Below are positions 18,201 through 24,470 of a DNA stretch of 64,000 nt, piece after piece. The position numbers and the translations under genes are program-made. This stretch comes from CAVUBL01 sp963739795 (GTDB taxonomy: Bacteria > Acidobacteriota > Thermoanaerobaculia > Multivoradales > DATKCC01): positions 62,001 to 126,000 of the forward strand of contig CAVUBL010000015.1 of assembly GCA_963739795.1 (NCBI GenBank), read 5' to 3'. Within the stretch, counting starts at the first letter, position 1. Every line of letters starts with the position of its first letter. A model generated the notes under the pieces. It made no database searches. It saw only the letters and a program-made list of their open reading frames with translations, and had not been told where the DNA came from.

Positions 18201-19457
18201 CAGCCCGAGGATCAGGGCCACCGCCAGGACCGCCGCCTGCACCAGCCGGACCCGTCGGTTGCGGGCCACCAGGGTGGCCGGTGTGGGCTGCGCCAGGCCC
18301 ACCTCGGCGAAGGCCTTGCGATCGAACAGGTCGCGGGCGAAGGCGACCGGCGTCTCGCCCGCCGGCTCGACCTCGTCGCCCCGGGCGGCCTGCGAGCCGC
18401 CCGAGAAGTAGATACCCCGAAGGAGCAGGGACTCGTGGTACGAGCTGGGCCGGAAGATCGGATGGAGGTAGCGGCGCAGCGGGCGGGCGAGGGCGCCGAA
18501 CGCCTCCGGGAAGACGAACAGCCGGTCGGTGTCGACCCTGTCGGCCCGGTCGGCGAAGACCTCGTTCTGGATGCGCTCCAGGCGGCGGGCGAGGGTGGCG
18601 AAGGCCTCGCCCACCCACTCGCCGCGGTAGGCGGTGTCGGTCGAGTACGGGCTCGACCAGCCGAGCATCTCGCCCTGGCGCTCCTGGGGGAGCGCGGCGA
18701 CGAAGGCGTCGAAGCCGGCCACCGCCTCGCAGCCGGTGACCAGGACGTAGACGGGGAAGCGCACGCCCAGCCGCTTCTGGGATTGCCAGAGCCGGCGGTA
18801 GAGCTGGCTGCCGTGCTCCTCGAGCTGAGCCGCGCCCTGCTCACCCGAGCGGTCCGCACGCAGCAGCTCGGAGGCCGCGACGGTGAGCACCATGCCGTCC
18901 AGGGGCCGCCCGGGGCGGTGGCGCTGGAGCAGGCCGAGGATCGCTCGAAAGGCCGTCTCGTCGCTGCTCGTGCCGTCGCCGGTCAGCACGTAGCGGCCCC
19001 CGAGGTCGAGGACCAGGCCACGCTCCAGGAACCACCAGTCGCAGCGCGCCACGGCCGGCAGGCCCGAGCGTTCCGGCGGACCGAAGGGGAGGGAGAAGCC
19101 GGCGCGGCCCAGCAGGTCCTCGTCCCGCGAGCCCTCCTCCCCGGTCAGCAGGATCCAGGGCAGGCGATAGCGGGGCTCCGGCCTCGCGGCGTGGCGGTCG
19201 AGGCGGCGCATGGCCCGGCGGAAGGCTCGGCGCACGGCGTGGCGGGTGAAGACGGTGGACGCTTCGGCCGGTGCGGTCTCGGCCGGCTCCGGGGCGGGGG
19301 GCGGCGGCTCGGCGTCGTAGAAGGTGCTCTTCTCCCCGGCCCGGATCAGGAGGCGCACCAGGAGCACGATGAGCACCAGGGCGATGATCAGCACGACGGC
19401 CGCGACGTTCCGCGCGGTGTCGAAGCCGAGGCCGAGGGCGAGGATTCCGAAGCTCAC
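15228..19457 (-). CDS. tssM: T6SS membrane-complex protein TssM (IcmF)
   Basis: Largest subunit of the trans-envelope complex, which joins TssL in the inner membrane to TssJ in the outer membrane. At 1409 residues it is longer than most TssM proteins. Visible parts: one N-terminal membrane helix (about 15-40), a Pro/Glu linker, a cytoplasmic NTPase-like domain, a second membrane helix (about 415-440), and a long periplasmic region ending in the IcmF C-terminal beta domain. The expected Walker A is degenerate: residues 106-113 read GEEGSRDE, lacking the GK(S/T) needed for nucleotide binding. Only one helix is evident before the cytoplasmic domain, where many TssM have a hairpin of two. GTG start in GTGA overlap with the tssL stop; the stop overlaps tssA. 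Confidence 0.94.
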   Translation of the reverse strand: MSFGILALGLGFDTARNVAAVVLIIALVLIVLLVRLLIRAGEKSTFYDAEPPPPAPEPAETAPAEASTVFTRHAVRRAFRRAMRRLDRHAARPEPRYRLPWILLTGEEGSRDEDLLGRAGFSLPFGPPERSGLPAVARCDWWFLERGLVLDLGGRYVLTGDGTSSDETAFRAILGLLQRHRPGRPLDGMVLTVAASELLRADRSGEQGAAQLEEHGSQLYRRLWQSQKRLGVRFPVYVLVTGCEAVAGFDAFVAALPQERQGEMLGWSSPYSTDTAYRGEWVGEAFATLARRLERIQNEVFADRADRVDTDRLFVFPEAFGALARPLRRYLHPIFRPSSYHESLLLRGIYFSGGSQAARGDEVEPAGETPVAFARDLFDRKAFAEVGLAQPTPATLVARNRRVRLVQAAVLAVALILGLGTWWAEVRLAHSEGTLEPALAAVSEHVRQARLEQLRNPGKPLERAQARDWAEHLFSSMGAIDIDRFGSVFLPSSWFSPFNSRLESALVRAFQEVVFKALRLELDHRAELLAASLPAPACEAVPQCLGAPVKTGLPAVLDGRTGVTLAQAEEDSGPGPCGNVTAADLTAPATAPDQSVEFQALRAWVTKVLQLEDVGATYNRLGDSSDLGDLAKVAEYAFEIKLPQTFYDHAGIYREAQSRARRARFDASPFRQGAVQRAEVLTADFNQQVFSSSALTATLGEVSQGLDGLAGERWVGDQGSDSVDTLLQRIHHLEDLLSQPELAWAFRPEFDLGPSYRTLLVDTAKSNLLGQDVADCLRRHTEADWIDLRRRLSNSRSRLTDTLLEVDMGKVEPRLSPDLLLFETTLSHSLGQEFDRQAAAGDRISPDIPAGTRVAWDVERLRQAAGLEDSYQRFLETTLPRFPAEVRPTLDGVARRRLGRNVISQVVQAESVEAVPENASPVVLERHLRDDVAAFQAAAEPLTRLIGLLHRLDLWRDRQDLSDLVVAQGGRLLAEVDRLLQARSPYTPRQGGFGWWDGSAPVALPAFDVTSPNDLETYLQVQRRQVEGLAKQYAAPVVSWLGQNGVADDPVYRSLYQKWEGILGALADNEGKKPGNSVGELETFIGKDLVSFGLDDCFPVLTAGQVSGTPEDYFAGRRRQLSTELRSRCWALTAQRAREHYDALADLFNRRLAGRFPFAASPEAGFESEAAPEDVAAFFQLFDRSAGLFKTAASAEGPSGAPALPRDVLDFLDQVRRVRAFFAPFLDAKTPQKAPLYDVEADFRVNRDHEVGGYQIIDWALQVGNQRFTNRDEAKRLRWGPDQRVVLTVRWASDAPRRPVASADPAAGPWTSVDGRTVTYRFANRWSLLSALVVLRARPSKVAAFTDLEPQTLELAITTKRVAQDLPDNEPTQVFVRLSVLAPDSSDTLTLPRFPDRAPAVDRPKGRLS

Positions 19458-20290
19458 TGGCGTGTCTCCGGCTGAACCAGGATGCGCTGGACGAGGGGCT
19501 CGAGCCCGACCACCAGGTGGCGCCAGACGATGTGCCCGCCCACCACCCACAAGGCGACCACCACGACTCCCGTCACGATCCAGCGGCGCAGGTACGGCAG
19601 GCGGCGGGGCTCGCCCACCTCGAGGGTGGCGGCGTAGGCCTGGGGCACCACCGGGTCGTCCCCCCGCACCACCCGCGGCTCGCGGTGGTGGATGAAGCGG
19701 TAGAGGGAGCGGCGGAACGCCCCCAGGAGCGCCGGGGCCTCCGGCCGGCCGCGCAGCTTGCCCTCGAACCCGAGGGCGAGGGCCATGAGGTAGACCCGGC
19801 CGAGCTCCACGAAGGCGCTGTCGCGCTCGCGCAGAAGCCGCTCGAGGCGGTCGAACACCTCCTCGCCGGCCCGATGGGTGCCGAACAGTCGGGCCTCCAG
19901 CAGATTGGTCGTCCAGCCCTCCCGTCCCGGCCATCGGAGGTGGAGAAAGGTGTCGTCCGCCAGGGCGGCCATGACGTACTGGGCCTGGCGATAGAGCTCG
20001 GCGCCGATGTCGCCTCCGAGGCGCCCGGCTTCGAGGGCCTGGCGATCGAGGATCGACAAGAGATGACGCCAGAGGTCCTGGGGCGTGCCGGCGCTCTCCC
20101 CGGCGCCGCGCCAGTGCCCGCCGAGCGCCCTCTCCTTGGCGGCGAGCAACTCCCGGTAGAACTCCCGGAAGCTGGCCACGAGGAAGGTGTCCGCGTCGGC
20201 CGCCGGCGCCCGCGAGGCGATGCCCGGCTCCGGCGGGGCGGGGGCGGCGTCCTGGAGCTCGTGGGCGGAGAGGCTCGGCATGGCGGTCAC
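19454..20290 (-). CDS. tssL: T6SS membrane-complex protein TssL (DotU)
   Basis: Inner-membrane partner of TssM, 278 residues. The cytoplasmic DotU domain shows FLVASFREFYRELLAAKE, QAQYVMAALADDTFLHLRW, WTTNLLEARLFGTHRAGEE and VYLMALALGFEGKLRG. A single C-terminal helix (WIVTGVVVVALWVVGGHIVW) anchors it, leaving a short periplasmic tail. There is no peptidoglycan-binding OmpA domain, so this is the short type. GTG start inside a GTGA overlap with tssK. Confidence 0.94.
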   Translation of the reverse strand: MTAMPSLSAHELQDAAPAPPEPGIASRAPAADADTFLVASFREFYRELLAAKERALGGHWRGAGESAGTPQDLWRHLLSILDRQALEAGRLGGDIGAELYRQAQYVMAALADDTFLHLRWPGREGWTTNLLEARLFGTHRAGEEVFDRLERLLRERDSAFVELGRVYLMALALGFEGKLRGRPEAPALLGAFRRSLYRFIHHREPRVVRGDDPVVPQAYAATLEVGEPRRLPYLRRWIVTGVVVVALWVVGGHIVWRHLVVGLEPLVQRILVQPETRQ

Positions 20291-21720
20291 CTACGGACGT
20301 AGAGGACGACCTCCGTGGGTCGGTTCTGGCCGTCGGGATCGTCGGGATTGCGAACCTCGAGGAGCTCCTCGGAAACGACGAGCTCCGGCTCGGCGGAGAT
20401 CGAGTAGAGGAGGACCCCCCGGGCCGGGACCAGGTCGGTGTCGGCTTCGATCTTCTTGCGCCGGACCCCCAGCACGCGCTTCTGCTGGAGCTCGGGCATC
20501 CTCGACTTCGAGGCGATGACCGCCGCCTGAATCCAGGCGGCCAGGTCGCGTTCGGCTGCGCCCGGCTTGCCGCGCACGCCGAGCACCAGGGGACGGTTCA
20601 TCCACTGCGGGTCGAACTTGAGGAAGAAGGAGCCCTCGGCCAGGTAGAAGGGGTGGGCGGCGTAGGACTCGCTGATCCCCTCCCGAAGCGCCTGCTCGAT
20701 GAACGCCCGGGCCTGCTCGAAGGTCGCCCGCAGGTCGTTGTGGTCGTAGGGATCGAGAACCGGCGGCATGAGGGAGCGGGAGACCGCCGCCAGGTGCCCC
20801 ACGAGGCCGCACAGGGCCAGGTAGAGCTGGAACGGGTGGGCGACGCCGGAGTAGACGAGCGCCTCGAAGGGCGGAAGAGCGGCCACCAGGCCGTGGACCA
20901 GCGACTGGGTCTCGATGAGCTGGGCCGCGCGCACGGCGCTCGAGGGCTCGCCCTGCTCGGAGAGGAAGACGGCCTTCTCCCGCAGGCGGCCGGAGAGGGC
21001 GGTGCAGAAGTCCGCCAGCGGCGAGACGGGGGTCACCCGCAGGGTCGGAGGGATGAAGGGGGTCAGCGAGAAGCTCTCGCGGCTGTGGGTGACCTCCGCC
21101 AGGGGCAGGGTGACGAACTTGGGCGGCGGCGAGTCGGTGACCAGGAGCCGCAGGAGGGGCTTGAGGCGCGGCACCCGGAGCTCGCCCTCGCCGGTGTTCT
21201 CGTCCACCACCGGATCGCCCTCGACCGACTCGAAGCGGGAGCCCTCGTTGCCGACGCGCGCCAGGCTCCCCCGCTCCGCCACCACCGCCAGGTGGACCGG
21301 CAGCGGGCCATCGAGCAGGCGGGTGTCGTAGGGCCCCAGGTCCACGGCGAGGTCCGGCGAGTCGTCGGGAAAGTGGGAGACCACCAGCCCGTCGGGCAGT
21401 ACCGCCTCGAGCTCGAGCACCCGGAAGACGCCGTCCACGAGGAGCACGGGATCGATCTTCAGGTGGCGCACGCCCCAGTGGTACGGGGAGGTCATGGCGA
21501 TCTGGTAGCGCAGCAGCGCCTCCTGGCGCAGGGCGAGCTGTTGGAAGTGCTGGGGCGCCAGGAGCATCCCCTCGTGCCACTGGATCGCCGGCGGGACGTC
21601 GTGCGCCACCGCCGTCATCCGGCCCCGGCGCCGCGGCTCCGGGCGCTCGCCCGCCTCCGGCCGGTTCGGCGTCTCCGGGGGCGGTCCCTCCACATGCGTC
21701 GTCTCGCGCTGTTCGCTCAC
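20287..21720 (-). CDS. tssK: T6SS baseplate-membrane connector TssK
   Basis: Trimeric adaptor that docks the baseplate on the TssJLM complex; 477 residues. The hallmark N-terminal block IQWHEGMLLAPQHFQQ lies at about residues 46-61, after a Pro/Glu-rich extension of some 35 residues not usual in the family. Start GTG at 21720 was chosen because GGAGGAG lies 5 nt upstream; starting at the internal ATG (residue 35) would give the common family length. TssK-tssL stop-start overlap is GTGA; tssJ ends 25 nt upstream. Confidence 0.93.
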   Translation of the reverse strand: MSEQRETTHVEGPPPETPNRPEAGERPEPRRRGRMTAVAHDVPPAIQWHEGMLLAPQHFQQLALRQEALLRYQIAMTSPYHWGVRHLKIDPVLLVDGVFRVLELEAVLPDGLVVSHFPDDSPDLAVDLGPYDTRLLDGPLPVHLAVVAERGSLARVGNEGSRFESVEGDPVVDENTGEGELRVPRLKPLLRLLVTDSPPPKFVTLPLAEVTHSRESFSLTPFIPPTLRVTPVSPLADFCTALSGRLREKAVFLSEQGEPSSAVRAAQLIETQSLVHGLVAALPPFEALVYSGVAHPFQLYLALCGLVGHLAAVSRSLMPPVLDPYDHNDLRATFEQARAFIEQALREGISESYAAHPFYLAEGSFFLKFDPQWMNRPLVLGVRGKPGAAERDLAAWIQAAVIASKSRMPELQQKRVLGVRRKKIEADTDLVPARGVLLYSISAEPELVVSEELLEVRNPDDPDGQNRPTEVVLYVRR

Positions 21721-21745
21721 CTGATCTCCTCCGGGATTCCCGCGC

Positions 21746-22303
21746 TCAGGACTCCGGCGCCACCGCGAAGTCGGTCCGCCCGAGGGTCAGACGCAACGGT
21801 TTGTGGGGATCGATGACCGCCCGGTGCGCTCCCGGGGTCAGGTAGTCGGCGAAGACCACGCCGGCCTTGGCCCCGGTTTCGTAGCGCAGGTCCTGATCGG
21901 CGACCGCCTGCCCCGGTACCCACTCCCACGACCAGGCGTGGAAGCTGCCGGGGTAGTCCCGCTGGAGCTGCTGGTGGTGCTGGAACCAGTCCCGGGCCGA
22001 GAGGGCCACGAGCTTGTCCAGGACCGGGCGCTGGTAGACCACCACCACGGCGACGGCCACGGCGCTACGCTGGTTGGCCTCCGGACCGACGGTGACGTGG
22101 AGCGGGAGGGTGCCGCCGAACATCGTGCGGGTGCGGGTCGCGAGACCGCACGAGACGGCGATCAGGGAGAGGGCGAGGAGCGCGGAGAGGCGCCGTACGA
22201 CCGCGCCACGGGGCTCGTGGTTGTTCTCGTGGGAAACCGCTCCCGGCGAGGAACCGGAGGGGGGGTTCCGAAACCTTTTCAGTCCAAGCGTCATCAGCAG
22301 CAT
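21746..22303 (-). CDS. tssJ: T6SS outer-membrane lipoprotein TssJ (candidate)
   Basis: 185-residue predicted lipoprotein at the head of the T6SS operon. A hydrophobic helix (LSALLALSLIAVSC) ends in a lipobox with C52. The mature part has a TssJ-like beta-sandwich feel: GTLPLHVTVGPEANQ, a long VAVAVVVVYQRP strand, and a middle DWFQHH segment. In other systems TssJ links TssM to the outer membrane. The long N-terminal extension before the signal helix is odd and may mean that the true start is inside, but no better start codon was found. Assignment rests on lipobox, size and position; sequence similarity in this family is low. Confidence 0.65.
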   Translation of the reverse strand: MLLMTLGLKRFRNPPSGSSPGAVSHENNHEPRGAVVRRLSALLALSLIAVSCGLATRTRTMFGGTLPLHVTVGPEANQRSAVAVAVVVVYQRPVLDKLVALSARDWFQHHQQLQRDYPGSFHAWSWEWVPGQAVADQDLRYETGAKAGVVFADYLTPGAHRAVIDPHKPLRLTLGRTDFAVAPES

Positions 22304-22399
22304 CCGATGCCGCCGGGCCAGCGTGTTGACACCGGCGGAGCATCTCTTCGAGCGAAGAACTCCTACGATGTCTCATAACTTCGACTGCGTCAATAGGCG

Positions 22400-22445
22400 A
22401 ATAAACATCTAAGGAACGACACATGTGCAATTATAAATGTTTATT
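22400..22445. promoter_or_regulatory. AT-rich dyad upstream of the T6SS operon
   Basis: The 224-bp gap 22304-22527 is the only clearly AT-rich stretch near the T6SS. AATAAACAT (22400-22408) and ATGTTTATT (22437-22445) form a perfect 9-nt inverted repeat. Between them, on the minus strand, is a TATAAT (22430-22435) about 130 nt before tssJ, with no convincing -35. This is the likely operon promoter with a possible operator around it. No sigma-54 element was seen here. Confidence 0.4.
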
Positions 22446-22527
22446 TCGGAGGTTCCCGGCGGCCCCCACGCGGCCAGATCGGGCCGAATCGGGCTGCTCC
22501 GCCGGCGGACGGGGAGGTGGAGAGCGT

Positions 22528-23580
22528 TTACAGCGGAGGCTCGGCGAACCCCAGGAACACCGGCTCGGGATGGAGGGTCACCCCGAAGAGCTCGGCGACC
22601 CGATCGCGGACGTCCCGGGCCAGGGCCAGGAGGTCGGCGGCGGTGCCACCGCCGTGATGGACCAGGGCGAGGGCGTGGCGCGAGGAGAGGCCCACCGGTC
22701 CTCGCCGGGTCCCCCGGGGGAAGCCCGCGCGCTCGATCAGCCAGCCGGCCGGGAGCTTGACCCGGCCCGCGCCGACCTCGAAGCGGGGAACCTCGGACGG
22801 CTCGGCCACCAGGCCGGCGGCGAGGATCCGCTCGACCAGGCCCGCCGCCTCGGTCTCACCGAGCACCGGGTTGACGAAGAACGACCCGACGCTCCTCCGG
22901 TTCTCGTCGCCGGCCCGGAGCACCATCGACTTGGACCGCCGCAGGGCGAGCACGACGCGGCGCACCGTGCGCAGGGTCACGCCGGCACCCGAGTCGGCCA
23001 CCGCCCGTTGCAGCTCGGGGTAGCGCAGGGCCGGCGGTCCGCCCGGCGCGAGGCGCAGGGTGACGGAGAGGACGGCGAAGCGCTCGGGACGGCGCCGGAA
23101 CAGGCTTTCGCGGTACGAGAGCTCGCACTCTTCCGGCGTCAGGTCCCGCACCTCGAGGCTCTCCCGGTCGAGGACGCGCACGCTTTCGACCGCCTCCGAG
23201 ATCTCCTGGCCGTACGCGCCGACGTTCTGGATCGGCGTCGCGCCGGCGGTGCCCGGAATGCCCGAGAGGCACTCGAGGCCCGCCAGCCCCTCGGCCACCG
23301 CGCGGGCGACCACGGGGTCCCAGGGCTCGCCGGCGGCGAGGGTCCAGAGCACTCCGCCGCTCTCCCCGGACCGCGACGTCACCCCGCGCTGGGCCATGCG
23401 CACGACCAGGCCGGCGACCCCCGCGTCGGCGACGACCACGTTGGAGCCGCCGCCGAGGAGAACGCTTCGCAGGCCCTCCTCGCGCGCCCAGACGAGGGCC
23501 TCGGCCAGGGAGGCCTCGTCGCGGGCCTCGAGGAAGTAGCGGGCAGCTCCACCGAGCCCGAGCGTCGAGAGCGGCGCCAG
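22528..23580 (-). CDS. murB: UDP-N-acetylenolpyruvoylglucosamine reductase
   Basis: Cytoplasmic flavoenzyme that reduces UDP-GlcNAc-enolpyruvate to UDP-MurNAc for peptidoglycan. The FAD-binding motifs are clear: PLSTLGLGGAARYF at the N-terminus, LGGGSNVVVADAG, ECLSGIPGTAGATPIQNVG, and the catalytic region SYRESLF. GSFFVNPVL carries the active-site Ser, and a C-terminal HALALVHHGGGTAADLL block follows. About 350 residues. The start is a problem: no ATG, GTG or TTG lies in frame between the conserved N-terminus and the upstream pcm gene. The end given here is a CTG just before the first conserved residues; the reading frame stays open further upstream. Third gene of the amidohydrolase-pcm-murB set. 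Confidence 0.85.
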   Translation of the reverse strand: MAPLSTLGLGGAARYFLEARDEASLAEALVWAREEGLRSVLLGGGSNVVVADAGVAGLVVRMAQRGVTSRSGESGGVLWTLAAGEPWDPVVARAVAEGLAGLECLSGIPGTAGATPIQNVGAYGQEISEAVESVRVLDRESLEVRDLTPEECELSYRESLFRRRPERFAVLSVTLRLAPGGPPALRYPELQRAVADSGAGVTLRTVRRVVLALRRSKSMVLRAGDENRRSVGSFFVNPVLGETEAAGLVERILAAGLVAEPSEVPRFEVGAGRVKLPAGWLIERAGFPRGTRRGPVGLSSRHALALVHHGGGTAADLLALARDVRDRVAELFGVTLHPEPVFLGFAEPPL

Positions 23581-23615
23581 GGGGACCTTTTCACGGAGGG
23601 CAGCGGGTCGGTGGG

Positions 23616-24470
23616 CTACGGTCTGCCGTCCTTTTGCTGGACCTCGCCGGTCATGGGCACGAAGCGCACAGGCGCGATCTTGCGCCGCACGAGGCCGTCC
23701 TTGGTCTTGGTGAAGACGCTCAGGTCCTGGAGGAAGTCCCCCACCGGCACGACCAGCCGGCCGCCCACCTTGAGCTGCTCGACCAGGGGCTGGGGGAGCC
23801 GCGGCGGCGCGGCGGTCAGGATGATGGCGTCGAAGGGCGCCTCCTCGGGCCAGCCGCCGTAGCCGTCGCCGATGCGCACGTGGACGTTGTCGTAGCCGAG
23901 GGAGTGGAGGGTGTGCCGGGCCTGGAGCCCGAGGGGCTCGATGATCTCGATCGAGTAGACCTCGGACGCCACCCGGGAGAGGACTGCCGAGTGGTAGCCG
24001 GAGCCGGTGCCGATCTCCAGCACCTTGTCGGTCTTCTTGAGGTCCAGCAGCTCGGTCATGAGGGCGACGATGTACGGCTGGGAGATGGTCTGGCCATAGT
24101 CGATGGGCAGGGGGTGGTCTTCGTAGGCCTCGTCGCGCACCGCCTCGGGCACGAACAGGTGCCGGGGGACCTGTTCCATGGCGGCCAGCACCTGGGGCTG
24201 AGTGATCCCACGAGCGCGGATCTGCTCCTCGACCATTCGCTTGCGGGCGGCGACGAAATCGCCCCGCGCCGGAGCCGGCTCCGGCGCGGGTGCGGCTTCG
24301 GGAGCGGCCGCCGGCGCCTGTCCGACGGCCGGTGCCTCGGGGGTGGGCGCGGGGGCCGGCTCTCCGGCGGCGGGCGGGGGCGGAGCCGCGGCGCACGCCG
24401 CGACCGCCAGGGTCCCGGTCAGCAGCAGGACAGAGGCCGGGGCGAGGAGGGTGGCGAGCGGAACCTTCAA
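23616..24470 (-). CDS. pcm: Exported protein-L-isoaspartate O-methyltransferase lipoprotein
   Basis: PIMT methylates isoaspartyl residues in damaged proteins using S-adenosylmethionine, allowing their repair. The catalytic domain (about residues 75-284) is complete: RMVEEQIRARGI, DYGQTISQPYIVALMTELL, the SAM motif VLEIGTGSGYHSAVLS, and IILTAAPPRLPQPLVEQL. Unlike the cytosolic enzyme of most bacteria, it begins with a signal sequence and lipobox LAVAAC (C26), then an Ala/Pro-rich tether of about 45 residues. This predicts a membrane-anchored enzyme outside the cytoplasm. The start is TTG in TTGA overlap with the upstream amidohydrolase, itself predicted exported. How SAM would reach it is unexplained. 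The signal reading is solid by eye; export is an inference. Confidence 0.88.
   Translation of the reverse strand: MKVPLATLLAPASVLLLTGTLAVAACAAAPPPPAAGEPAPAPTPEAPAVGQAPAAAPEAAPAPEPAPARGDFVAARKRMVEEQIRARGITQPQVLAAMEQVPRHLFVPEAVRDEAYEDHPLPIDYGQTISQPYIVALMTELLDLKKTDKVLEIGTGSGYHSAVLSRVASEVYSIEIIEPLGLQARHTLHSLGYDNVHVRIGDGYGGWPEEAPFDAIILTAAPPRLPQPLVEQLKVGGRLVVPVGDFLQDLSVFTKTKDGLVRRKIAPVRFVPMTGEVQQKDGRP

Noticed and set aside
23379..23594. GTG-started frame at the murB N-terminus (MKRSPWRR...)
   Set aside because: It is out of frame with MurB and encodes an Arg/Ser-rich shadow. It does not rescue the missing murB start unless a frameshift is present.
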